Below are positions 21,106 through 30,850 of a DNA stretch of 64,000 bases, piece after piece. Each line of letters begins with the position of its first letter. Position 1 is the first letter of the stretch. The notes beneath the pieces were generated by a model. It searched no databases. It was given only the letters and a program-made list of their open reading frames with translations, and was not told where the DNA came from. Location: contig JADLZK010001387.1 of the NCBI GenBank assembly GCA_015847255.1, positions 16,781 through 80,780 on the forward strand, given 5' to 3'. Both the position numbers and the translations under genes were made by a program. This stretch comes from Hyparrhenia diplandra (taxonomy: Eukaryota > Streptophyta > Magnoliopsida > Poales > Poaceae).

Positions 21106-24100
21106 ATGATAGGTATTATTTGGAATTACAGAGGGGTCTCTAAGAAAGGCCTGAGTACTTTCATAAAAGAATTAATTTGGGATCATAAGACTGATTTCAT
21201 TGGTCTTCAAGAAACCATGAAACAGTCCTATAGTGACAAATTTTTTTAGAAAAATTGACAGCAGTAATGAATTTAATTGGTTGTGGATTACATCCAAGGG
21301 CAAATCTGGAGGAATGCTAAGTGGAATCAGGAAGGATAGATTTGATGTGGAGAATTATGAATGTGGTGAATACATGATCATGGCTAATGTCTTTGATAAA
21401 AAGTTGGAAAAGAATTGGTCTCTAGGAAATGTTTATGGACCAGCTCAGGATGACATGAAAGACAACTTTTTGGCTGAACTATCTAGGCTCTGTTTTAAAG
21501 CCAAATATCCAACTTTGTTGGGAGGGGACTTCAATATTATGAGGTTCAGTTCTGATAAGAACAAAACTTTTGTGGATAATAACTTCTCTACTGTTTTTAA
21601 TCTCATTATCAACTCCTATGAGTTGAGAGAACTACCATTAGCTGGAGGAAAATATACTTGGTCAAATAACAGGAGTGATCCTACTTTAGAAAAGTTGGAC
21701 ATGGTCCTAATCTCAAATTCTTGGGAAGGTGAATTTCCACTGTGTAATGTGAGAAAAATCCCAAGATACATGTCCGATCACAATCCTTTGGTTGTGAGGA
21801 CTGATCTTGATCAAAAATTAGGATCAAAACCTTTTTGTTTTGAGACTTCTTGGCTTAAACATTCTGAGTTTGACAAAAAAGTAAAGGAAATTTGGAGTAA
21901 AGAAGTAAAAGGCAAATCAGGCATTGATACTTGGTGTATTAAAATGGATAGAGTAAAGAAATTTCTCAAAGGTTGGGGGCAGAGTCTCAAAGGGCATACT
22001 AGAAAATACAAGAACATTTTGAAGGGTGATTTGGAAATTCCGGAGCAGAAAGAAGAAGATGAAGGATTAAATCATGAGGAACTGAATAAAAAACTTTTAT
22101 TCAAAAGGGATTGATGAGACTGCTGGAAGAGGAGGAATTGTATTGGCATAAGAGAGCTAATAGTAACTGGCTACTACAAGGGGATGCTAATACAGCATTT
22201 TTTCATAGAGTTGCAAATGGAAAAAAAAAAGAAAAAACACTATTTTTTTCCTTGAATCACAATGGGCGACAATTGAGGGGAAGAAGCTCTTGTCGAACAT
22301 GCCACCGACTTTTACAAAGAACTTTTTGGTCCTTGAGACCAAGTTGATTTTCAGCTAGATCCCTGAATCTTTGGGATAGTTGTGAGAAAGTTGCACGCAG
22401 TTGGAAAATGAAGAATTGGAAAGAAATTTCTCTGAACCGGAGATTAAGAAAGTAGTTTTCTCAATGGAAAAAAACACTGCAGACTGGACGGATCACTTTC
22501 CTATTGAATTCTATAAAGACTTCTTTGGGATTTCATTAAAGGGGATCTGTAATGCGCTATTTGAGGAGTTTCATAAAGGGAACTTGACATTGGTAGGTTT
22601 AATTATGGGATTATTTCCCTGCTCTCGAAAGTGAAAGAAGCCAACAAATATAAAGCAATACTGAGACCTATTTGTACGCTCAATGTGGTATACAAAATGT
22701 TTACCAAAGCTTTGACTTTGAGGATGGAAAGTGTAATGGAAAGGATAATAAACAAATGTCAATCTGGTTTCATAAGGGGAAGAAACATCATGGATGGGAT
22801 CATGACTCTGCATGAAATCCTACATGATACAAAAAATAAAGAAGAAAAATGGGCTAGTGCTTAAACTCGATTTTGAGAAAGCATATGACAAGATAAATTG
22901 GAACTTTCTATACTCATGTCTAAAAAATAGAGGTTTTGGGGATAAGTGGTGCTCTTGGATTCAAGCGTGAATGAGCTCGGGGACGGTGAGTGTCAAGGTG
23001 AACAATACTATTGGGAATACTTTAAGTCCAAGAGAGGGGGTGAGGCAAGGGGATCCTTTGTCCCCTTTCTGTTTAACATTCTTTGCTTGATTCATTAGCA
23101 AAGATGATTGAGATGGCTCAGAAAAATAAGTTGATTCAAGGATTGGTTCCCGAGTATATTGAAAATGGGGTAGTGGTGTTGCAATATGCGAGATGACACT
23201 ATTTTGTGTCACGCAAGACAATATCGAACAGAGCAACTAATCTAAAATTGTTCTTTGTATCTATATGAAAACATGTCAGGTTTAAAGATCAATTTTGCAA
23301 AAAGTGAAGTAATGATGGTGGTTCATGATGACAGTAAAAACATTACGTGATTCGATATGTTTAAGCGCTCTCACCGGCAATTGGCCTATAAAATACTTAG
23401 GTGTGCACGTATCGGCTCCGGATTGCATGTTGCGAGACTAGATGCCCATCTATGAAAGGATTCTAAAAATATTGGAAGGATGGAAAGGCAGTGCTTTATC
23501 CTTTGGGGGAAGGTTGACCCTCATTAATGCTTGTCTTAATAATTTGCCTATCTACACAATGTCTATGTTTTGGCTGCCTATGACAGTACTAAACAAAATA
23601 GACCTGGTTAGAAGGAGATTTTTTGGCAAGGGGGAAATCTGAAAAGAAAATATCATCTTTTAAAATGGTCCATTCTTACAAAGGCCAAAGGGAAAGGTGG
23701 TTTAGGCATAAAAGATTTAAGAAGAATGAACATGAGCTTATTATGCAAATGGTGGTGGAAAGTGGAGAATGGAAAAGGTATTTGGAATGAGATTATCAAT
23801 AAGAAATATATGAAAAAAGGGATGATTAGTACTATGAAATATAGCCCCAAAAATTCCCCTGTGTGGAATGATCTTTTGAAAGTTAAATCAATTTACTTAA
23901 AAGGGAGATCAATGATCACTGGAAATGGTAAAAATACCAGTTTCTGGCATGATAAGTGGTGTGGTCAGATAACATTTGCAGAAAAATTTCCTGATCTGTA
24001 CAGTATCAACAAGGAACAATTTTGCTCGGTGGCTGAAATCAGGCAGAAAAACTGGAGGCTCACCTTTCGTAGGTGGCTGTATGAAGAAGCACAGAATCAA

Positions 24101-24640
24101 CTAAGAAGGCTGAATGACATTACCTTTCGTATTGTCATCAATGATGAAAAAGATACAGCGAGATGGAATTTGGAGAAGTCGGGTCATTTTTCTGTTAAAT
24201 CAACTTATAAGATGCTTAGCTCTCATGAGTATGGCAACAATTTCAAAGCTATCTGGAAAGCAAACCTACCATTAAAGATAAAAATTTTTATGTGGTTGGT
24301 TCTTCAGAATGTAATTGTGACCAAGGATAACTTGATCAAACGAAAGTGGAAAGGCTCACCAAAATGTGCATTATGTCCTCAGCAGGAGAGTGTAAATCAT
24401 ATTTTCTTTGAATGTGCTTCGGCAAAATATATTTGGAGCCTGATTGCACATTCATTTGGTGTACAGTGTAGACCAAATTCATTTGAACAATTCTGGCCTT
24501 GGATCCAGAGGATTCTTCCACATGTCCCTAATATACACATGTTTGGCTTAGCAACTGTTTGTTGGGCCATTTGGCGTATTCGGAATCAAATTTGCTTTGA
24601 AAATAAAAAAATTCAATCTCCTACTGAGGTTTATGCTTAA
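21106..24640 (+). pseudogene. LINE ORF2: endonuclease, reverse transcriptase, zf-RVT domain (broken)
   Basis: An apurinic-type endonuclease is recognisable from DFIGLQETM, then NVYGPAQDD, LLGGDFNIMR and YMSDHNPLVV. The reverse transcriptase region includes RPICTLNVVYKMF, CQSGFIRGRNIMDG, LKLDFEKAYDKINW and VRQGDPLSPF. A C-terminal domain follows (LPLKIKIFMWLVLQN, CALCPQQESVNHIFFEC). The frame breaks repeatedly: an extra T in the run at 21241-21247, then near 22110, 22350, 22630, 22860 and 23095, and a stop near 23640. The family copies RNA into DNA at nicked targets; this copy cannot. Confidence 0.9.
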
Positions 24641-25113
24641 TATGTGTGTTCATTGCTCATTGGGCAGGTCTGCTGAAGGTTGAGCTCCAGGAACAAGTGA
24701 CGACTGGTGCTGAGGTGATCAAGTCGACAGCTATCTTCTTTCATGCACAAATCAACCAAGACAAGCATCAGGACAAACAGTTGGTACCATATGTGGGAGG
24801 ACTGGGTGCCTAAAGCGCAAGAAGCTAGAAGAAGACTGGACTGCTTTATCATTAGCACGTTACAGTTCAGTTTGAATTTTTGTGTCTTGGCGTAGTAGTT
24901 CCTGGTGTGTTGCTCTCTTTTGTTTCATTTCCTTAGGTGGGTGTACCTGGAAACTGTTGGTGCAAATTTCCCCCCTGGCTATGAGCCCTGGGTGTTTGTA
25001 GCAAGGGGGTGGGTAGATCTGTGTTGCCGGTCAGTCTACAGTACGCTGGTCAAAAACTTTGTAATTTCGTTGCTCCGGTAATGAAATTCGGGTATCCGTT
25101 TTGAAAAAAAAAA

Positions 25114-25473
25114 GCTTCACCAACAACTTATTGCATGCATATGAGAGAGAAACGAATCAGAGAGCTCAAAGAAGCTACTGTTTTAACAGAATCGTAATAC
25201 AAAGATCATATTCTTCGTTGACTGGTACTGGTAGAGTTTTCCACGATAAATTCAAGCAAACCTGAAGCTGACACACTGAACAAGGGAAGAGCAGAGCAAG
25301 CAAGGACTCCAGATCCAGAACCCCTACACAACACACATGCTAGATTATTCCCCACCAAATGTAAACGCAGTTCGTCATCAGATCATCCTATCACATGATA
25401 ACCAGATCATCCTATCACATGATAACCAGATCTTTGGCTGCTTTAGTCCACTGTCCACTTATCATTGGAAAGG
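25114..25473 (-). other. R3 3' UTR
   Basis: From about 25250 the minus strand matches the R1 3' UTR (7480-7735). It includes a perfect 24-bp-period duplication (GATCATCCTATCACATGATA, starting 25381 and 25405). The first ~130 bp after the LINE tail are unassigned. Confidence 0.65.
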
Positions 25474-25862
25474 CTACACACGAAGCACATGCAGAAATGG
25501 GCCGGCCAAAATCAGCACAAAGTGGTGAAATACAACAGCCGGCGAGCCTGGGCCGGCGGCGAGCGCATTGACAGCCACGGAGAGGAGGCGCCGATTCCAA
25601 TGAACGCAAGCAGACGAACACCTCACCATGTCCGGCGGCTGGGCTGGGCTGCCGCACCGCACGTAGTTACTGTACACCACGCTGGAACCATCGGAGAGCA
25701 GTTCTACGTCTACAAGAACCTCGCTGTCTCCGGCACCCGGTATGGGCAGCAGCATGTAGTCCCGTTGTACACCGCGCCGGCACCGCCGTGTTGCAGGTCG
25801 ACGAGCACCGGCATGACTCCGCGGGGAAGCTGCGGGTCGACCAGCACCACATCAAGCAGAGA
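25474..25862 (-). pseudogene. Family R repeat protein relic R3, 5' truncated
   Basis: The minus strand encodes VLVDPQLPRG, MPVLVDLQHGGAGAVYNG, then in another frame MLLPIPGAGDSEVLVDVELL, SSVVYSNYVRCGSPAQP and a hydrophobic tail (VAVNALAAGPGSP, then VFHHFVLILAGPFLHVLRV) ending at TAG 25476-25474. The tail matches R4 closely and probably spans a membrane once. The N-terminus (MDHGGE and first repeats) is missing; a minisatellite occupies that position. One frameshift lies near 25760. It is divergent to T4, with no other gene between. Confidence 0.65.
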
Positions 25863-26060
25863 TTGGCAAGTGCAGAGAGACACGCTGTCGTAGTCAATTT
25901 GCGTGCAGAGATTAACAAGTGCAGAGAATAACAAATGCAGAGAGAGATTAACAAGTGCAGAGAGATTTAAAATACGGAGACATTAACAAGTGCAGATATT
26001 AACAAATTCAGAGAGACTAACAAGTGTTTAGAGATTAACAAGTGCAGAGAGAAGCACGCT
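25863..26060. repeat. Minisatellite of ~20-bp units at the broken 5' side of R3
   Basis: AGAGATTAACAAGTGCAG-type units recur about nine times with drift. A larger direct repeat is superimposed: CACGCTGTCGTAGTCAATT at about 25888 and CACGCTGCCGTAGTCAATT at about 26056. Confidence 0.85.
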
Positions 26061-26344
26061 GCCGTAGTCAATTGGCGTGCGCAACACCAACAAATTTTAT
26101 GAGAGTATGTATACAGGCAAGTGGGAGGAAGGAGAAATGAGCCAAAACATTTCACAAATCTTAACCAAAACAAAATTACATACCTACCAACTTAAACTTA
26201 GCTCTACACGAGTACTAGATGCAAGCTCTTTGGTTTCAAATTATCATCAGTACGTACTAATTGATGCAGGTCCATTTCCTTTCTCGATAAGTACTTCAAA
26301 TTTATTTTTTTTAAGAAAAAATCACACCGTTCGTAGGAGAAATG
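26061..26344. other. AT-rich spacer
   Basis: No gene, RNA or recognisable repeat is seen between the minisatellite and the MITE. Confidence 0.35.
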
Positions 26345-26501
26345 TACTACTTCCTCTGTTCCAAATTGTAGGTCGTTTTGGGATTTCTAGATGCATTCGT
26401 TTTGCTATGCACCTAGACATAGTGTATAACTAGGTGCATAGCAAAAACAATGTATCTAGAAAAGCCAAAGTGAACTACAATTTGGAACGGAGGGAGTAGT
26501 A
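26345..26501. mobile_element. Stowaway-type MITE, 153 bp
   Basis: The element 26347-26499 has ends CTACTTCCTCTGTTCCAAAT and ATTTGGAACGGAGGGAGTAG, flanked by TA. The interior is largely self-complementary (CTATGCACCTAGACATAG... against CTAGGTGCATAGC). A decayed relative is at about 32220-32345. Confidence 0.9.
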
Positions 26502-27344
26502 TTTTTAGTTGCCACCAGGATGTTTCCAATCAACTTTCGAAGTCCTTGAGAAGAACACGTATTGTCGTATTGACTATAATTGTCTAAAGAGTTCATTCTT
26601 TTTGTTGTTTTATTTATTTTATGCGCACGCATGCCTGCCATCGTCTTCATTCATCGTCAACAATATTGACCAATGGGAATTAGCGAGATAGATCTTCCCC
26701 TATCATTAATTAGGTCATTTTTGTCCAAAGTGCTAAAGTAAAGCCCGCCAAAAGTAATCTCATTCGTATATATGGTTGATTGGTGCAACTAGGAGGAATG
26801 CATGAGTCGCCATATCAGCCTTCTTGTCTTTTAGCAGGAATGAAAGCGAATGATTTGAGGCAAGCTCTGAGTTTTGAGTAGTGTTTGTAAGTATCCAAGG
26901 ATTATTGCTTTGGTTCTAGCTTGTGATAATAAAGCGTGAGGAGAGGTTGTCACATGCAACTGATCCATCGGTGCTTGACCACGGCCGGATGGAACCAAAG
27001 TAGTAGTACCAAACGAGAAGGCGTCTGGGAAGATAAGGAAGCGAGGAAAAGTAGACATCTGCACCGTACGGATATATAACGGTTTTCGCAAGCAAAACAA
27101 GCATCCTCCTCATCTTGCGTGGTAGCTTTTGCTGGGACTGATTGACACCGACGGCGAGCCAAGGTCCATGTCCTTTAGATGCACACTCCCAGTCGCGATT
27201 GCGTACCAAACAATCTGTCCAATTGAGATTTAGTCCACTGGTTATGGTGTTAACATTCTTTGCATCAAGGTTTAGTCACTTCATCAACATACTACCTGAA
27301 TATGGGAAGACATGGATAGATTGATAAACACTTACAATTTTACA
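26502..27344. other. R3/T4 intergenic region
   Basis: No gene is supported. Short open frames have neither conserved motifs nor paralogous copies in the window. Confidence 0.35.
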
Positions 27345-27346
27345 AA

Positions 27347-27585
27347 ATACTCCATCCGTTTCAAATTGCAATTCGTTTGACTTTTTTAACCTTAAATTTG
27401 ACCACTTGTCTTATTCAAAAAGATTATGCAAATACAGTTAAATTTAAGTCATTTTTAAAGACTTTTTGTTAATGTAAGCATGCCACAAACACACACAAAA
27501 AATAATATTTTGTATAATTTTTTGAATAAGACGAAAGCGACCAAACTTTAGGTTGAAAAAGTCAAAAGGATTATAATTTAACTAA
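27347..27585. mobile_element. Stowaway/mariner-type MITE, right end decayed
   Basis: The left end CTCCATCCGTTTCAAATTGC, with preceding TA, is followed by inverted internal sequence (TTGACTTTTTTAACC... against GGTTGAAAAAGTCAAAAGG). The right terminus is eroded. Confidence 0.7.
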
Positions 27586-28021
27586 ACCAAAACCCTCACG
27601 CCATTATGCTAGCAACATCGTTTGACGCCAGGACAGGCCAACACGGGCGACTCAAGATGATATTCTCGTGTGGCTTCTGCTGCGGCACGCCAGCAGCGGC
27701 AGATCAGAGCGGTCTCGGTGGCGCCGCGACCGTGGCGGGTGGGCTCCGATGAGCCTCTGACCCGTCCGAGGCGACCGGGGCTGCCCCCACTACGTCACGC
27801 CTCCATGTTTGTGCTGTTTGCGTCTGCAATCGCAATCGCAATCGCCTGCCAATAGTACGGGTGACAGTGACAATGGGTCCAAAGTCCAAACCAAGACAAT
27901 CAAAGGGCGTGTATTAAAATTGTATCTTTTTAAGGGCCAAACTAAAACCGCGCGGGTGAGTTTTGCGGAGACACCCCTGCGAGAGCCGTCGTCTGCAGGC
28001 CCCGCCCAGCGCCGGCAACGC

Positions 28022-28631
28022 TATATAAGGACTCACCTCGCTCCCACACCGCACCATCCAGATCCAGCCGCAGCGCTTCCGTCCCTCCTCCCGCAGGCCG
28101 TCGCGGCGGCACCCCAGCTGAGCCCGACGTCAAGTTCGTGCTGGTGACCGGAGCCGGAGGCTCCGTGAGCCGTGAGCTTGCTGCTGCAGAGGTCCTCGAG
28201 TTCCGAATCATCAGCAACCAGCTTCGCTCGCCGCCGAAGCCCCGCGCCTACGTCCTCGTCGCCGCCGAGCTCGGTAACTTTTTTTCCTTCTCCTCCGCGT
28301 TGCCGATTTCTGTTCGACTCCAAATTCAGCCGGAATAGAGCGGACGATTTCGGTGAAAAACTGAACTTCTTCCGTGTGAACACGCTGTATAGTAGCCGTG
28401 CTCGGTGTAACCGTGCCGGGCGGCCGGTTCCGGCACCAGCAGCCGGAATAACGTCTTTAACCGATTCTATACTTCCCTTCCCGTTGCACGAGCGCATGAC
28501 ATCATCCTGCTTCCGTGATTCTGGCAAGCTTTTTTTTTCGAAAGGTGATTCTTGTAAGCTTTGTAAAAACAGTTTTTGTTTCCCTTTTTGTCTGCCAGTA
28601 AACAGAGAACTACCGTGCCATTCCGCCGGCG
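28022..28631 (+). promoter_or_regulatory. T4 TATA box, untranslated exon and 5' UTR intron
   Basis: The TATA box TATATAA is at 28022-28028. The exon contains GAATCATCAGCAACCAGCTTCG, close to the T3 and T10 leaders. Donor GTAACT is at 28274 and the acceptor AACAG ends at 28605 (332-bp intron), 26 bp before the ATG. The intron carries the CGGAATAACGTCTTTAACCG block. The 430 bp upstream (27590-28020) are GC-rich with no other gene. Confidence 0.65.
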
Positions 28632-29000
28632 ATGAGAACTCCGGGAAGCAGGGTGATGACCGCCGGCCTCGTCATCATGCTGCTTTCTGTCAATGCGGGC
28701 ATGCACTTTGGCGGCTTCGGCTTACTCCTCTGCTTTGTGGGGATCCTCGTCGGCGCGAGTCTCGTCGCAGTCGGCGTCCACATGGCCGACGGCCCTGCGC
28801 CGATCGTTCTGCAGGTGTCCAGAGGTGTACAGGCTCTCGCAGCGTTCGTGTGCCGAAACGTCGCCATCGTGGGGCTCGCCATGGCTTCCAGTGCGTTCAC
28901 GGTGATCTCCGGCGAGGAAGATCCGGTGCTCTGCTTCGGCATGTTCATTGTGCTCGTCCTTGGGGTCTCCCTGATCAACATTGGTGCTCGCGATGAATAA
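28632..29000 (+). CDS. Family T membrane microprotein, copy T4 (intact)
   Basis: The 122-residue open frame aligns throughout with T1. It is closest to T3 in the first half (VIMLLSVNAGMHFGGFGLLLCF), sharing the one-residue-shorter GGFG turn between segments 1 and 2. Segments lie at about 9-24, 28-50, 77-93 and 99-119. Differences include HMADGPAPIVLQ in the central loop and the last hairpin FIVLVLGVSLINIGARDE. TATA box, leader intron and stop (TAA) are intact; no AATAAA was found in the first 200 bp of the 3' UTR. R3 lies upstream in the opposite direction. Function is unknown. Confidence 0.78.
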   Translation: MRTPGSRVMTAGLVIMLLSVNAGMHFGGFGLLLCFVGILVGASLVAVGVHMADGPAPIVLQVSRGVQALAAFVCRNVAIVGLAMASSAFTVISGEEDPVLCFGMFIVLVLGVSLINIGARDE

Positions 29001-29229
29001 TCGGTTTTCAGTTCCTGGGGCATTGATTCTTCTTCATTGATTCACAGTGTTACCCAAAAGCTCCTGAATTTCCAGGTCTGATTGTAGTCACTGCCGCCGC
29101 CGCTGCCTCAGCTACTGCCCCTGTCATGCAGTTCAGGGTAAAGATCACCGATTCAAGTGCCACCACCACGCCGCCTCTGTTTTAAATAAATCTGTCATGT
29201 TGTATTCGTCCGTGTGCTTGTATAAGTGT

Positions 29230-29404
29230 ATTTATTTAAAGATACGTTGAAGCCGGTGATTTGTGTTGTGTATTCGCCCACCTCACCCCTTGGCACCTCA
29301 CCTTAGACGGGAGTGTGGGTTTTGTAATTATATGGGATTTTATCTAACTCCTCTTAATAAAATACGAGTTAATCTCGCTTTCAAAAAAAAAAAAAAAAAA
29401 AAAA
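29230..29404 (+). mobile_element. Truncated retroposon 3' end with poly(A)
   Basis: The block ends CTCCTCTTAATAAAATACGAGT, then CGCTTTC and 22 A residues. It interrupts the family T flank, which resumes at GTATTTGGCATGCATAATTC. The 5' end is indistinct. Confidence 0.6.
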
Positions 29405-29471
29405 GTATTTGGCATGCATAATTCTGTCTTTGAGCATTTTGGTCAAATGTAATCATGTCTGTAACTTGAAC

Positions 29472-29531
29472 ATCATGTTGAGTATCCTTTTTTTTTTTTT
29501 TTTTTTTTTGCGAAATATCATATTGAGTATC
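29472..29531 (-). mobile_element. Tail-only retroinsertion with 15-bp target repeat
   Basis: ATCATGTTGAGTATC (29472-29486) and ATCATATTGAGTATC (29517-29531) flank about 30 bp that are almost all T followed by GCGAAAT. The inverted copy of this flank at about 35935 reads straight through, supplying the empty site. Confidence 0.85.
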
Positions 29532-30295
29532 TGTTTACAAACGCCTAGATTTGTGCAATGAAAATGAGATGGTAGTCAATTAAGCATGGATTACGAGATA
29601 TATTGTAGGGCGAGTTCAGTACATTTTGGCACGGGTTGATAGCCGGAGGTATGGCTTGCTAGGTCCTCCTGTCCGACCCCTGCATATGTGGCACTCGCAA
29701 CTGCACAGCACGGCACGGCACTCACACGCGATCTGGAATGAGACGTAGCGCGCGTCCGCCTTACCACACGCATGGGCAACACAGCGCATGATGGGGTTTG
29801 GTGGTCTCACGAATCGGGAACCCAATCCGGCTGAGCTACCGATCAAAGATTCAGAGGTACATAGGTCTACGGATTTGATGGATAGCGAGTGGGACGAAGG
29901 AGACGAGGCCGAGAGCAGCAACACTGTACGCGAACGCTAGGAAGGTGTTGTCTCAACCAGTTCCCTGACCGTGTCGAGTCTGCAACCCGGCCGGCGTACG
30001 TGCCAGTGCCTCGACGCACGGCTGATGCACCACCCACAAAGTGAGAGCCGAGGGGAGAGGATAGATCATTGCACGCCACACACACACCCACACAACAAAT
30101 CGTACACAAGGAGTGTGTCCCCAAATGCGGGACCCGCAAAGTTGGTGGCCCCCGGCTAACCCTATTGCAAGAATGCAAACATGGGGCGGGCAATCTGCCG
30201 GAGCACTTTTGTGTGCACGCACACAGCATTGACACACACAGCAGAAGCTGCAGTTAACAGAACTGGCACGAGCGCAGTTGCAAGTAGCACGTATG

Positions 30296-30850
30296 TAGCG
30301 CCGCATAGGCATGGGCGTTCGGGTTATCTGATTTTTTCGGGTCGGTTAATTCGGGTAATGAAAACTACTACTCGATTTTAGTCAAAAAAGAAAACACTAT
30401 CCGAAATTTAGGGTACCCGATAATTCGGGTTTGGGTTCGGATATACCCGATCTACCCGATTTTACAAAAAAACAAATTAAATAAAATTTCAGTAGCAATT
30501 TATACATAATTTCACCCAAAATTTAGATAGAATTTCAACAACAATTTGTGGAGAATAATATATTATAGTTACTTGTTCGAACCGAGAAAATTATATTTCT
30601 AATAAAGTGATAATTTCAAGTATTTAACTAGCAACACGTGATAAATATAAAGACAAGGCAAATCTTCGGGTTGTTCGGGTAATTTGGGTACCGGAGTCTA
30701 TTACCTGAATTACCCAAAGTAATTTCGGGTAATCAAAATCACTATCCGAATTTGGGATTGGGTACCTCGGGTTCGGGTAATTCGGGTCCGGGTTCGGATA
30801 GTTCGGGTACGGGTAATGGGTATCGGGTATTTTGCTCAGGGCTAGCGCCG
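30296..30850. mobile_element. hAT-type non-autonomous element, 539 bp
   Basis: The element 30304-30842 is flanked by the perfect 8-bp duplication TAGCGCCG (30296-30303, 30843-30850). Both ends are packed with TTCGGGTA-like motifs in opposite orientation; the middle is AT-rich. It belongs to the same family as 12769-13352. No transposase is encoded. Confidence 0.85.

Larger units (their letters stand above)
20165..25113 (+). mobile_element. Degenerate LINE (L1-type, plant) with poly(A) tail
   Basis: The element carries an ORF1-like region, an endonuclease and reverse transcriptase ORF2, a C-terminal zf-RVT-type domain, a ~460-bp 3' UTR and a short A tail (25104-25113). It is much more AT-rich than the neighbouring genes. 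The 5' boundary is uncertain and I found no clear target duplication. It separates T3 from R3. Confidence 0.85.
29001..30295 (+). other. T4 3' UTR and flank with small retroinsertions
   Basis: The T flank (GGTAAAGATCACCGATTCAAG at about 29120) is interrupted at about 29230-29404 by a LINE-like 3' end with a long A tail, then by a tail-only insertion at 29487. The flank resumes to about 29720 (GGATTACGAGATA). About 29730-30290 holds no gene that I can support. Confidence 0.55.

Noticed and set aside
25863..26060. Possible CRISPR-like array
   Set aside because: Units are contiguous and diverged with no spacers, and the genome is a plant: it is a minisatellite.
30310..30840. TTCGGGTA-rich tract as interstitial telomere or satellite
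   Set aside because: The motif is not the plant telomere repeat, it is orientation-symmetric, and the block has an 8-bp target duplication, which fits an hAT element.
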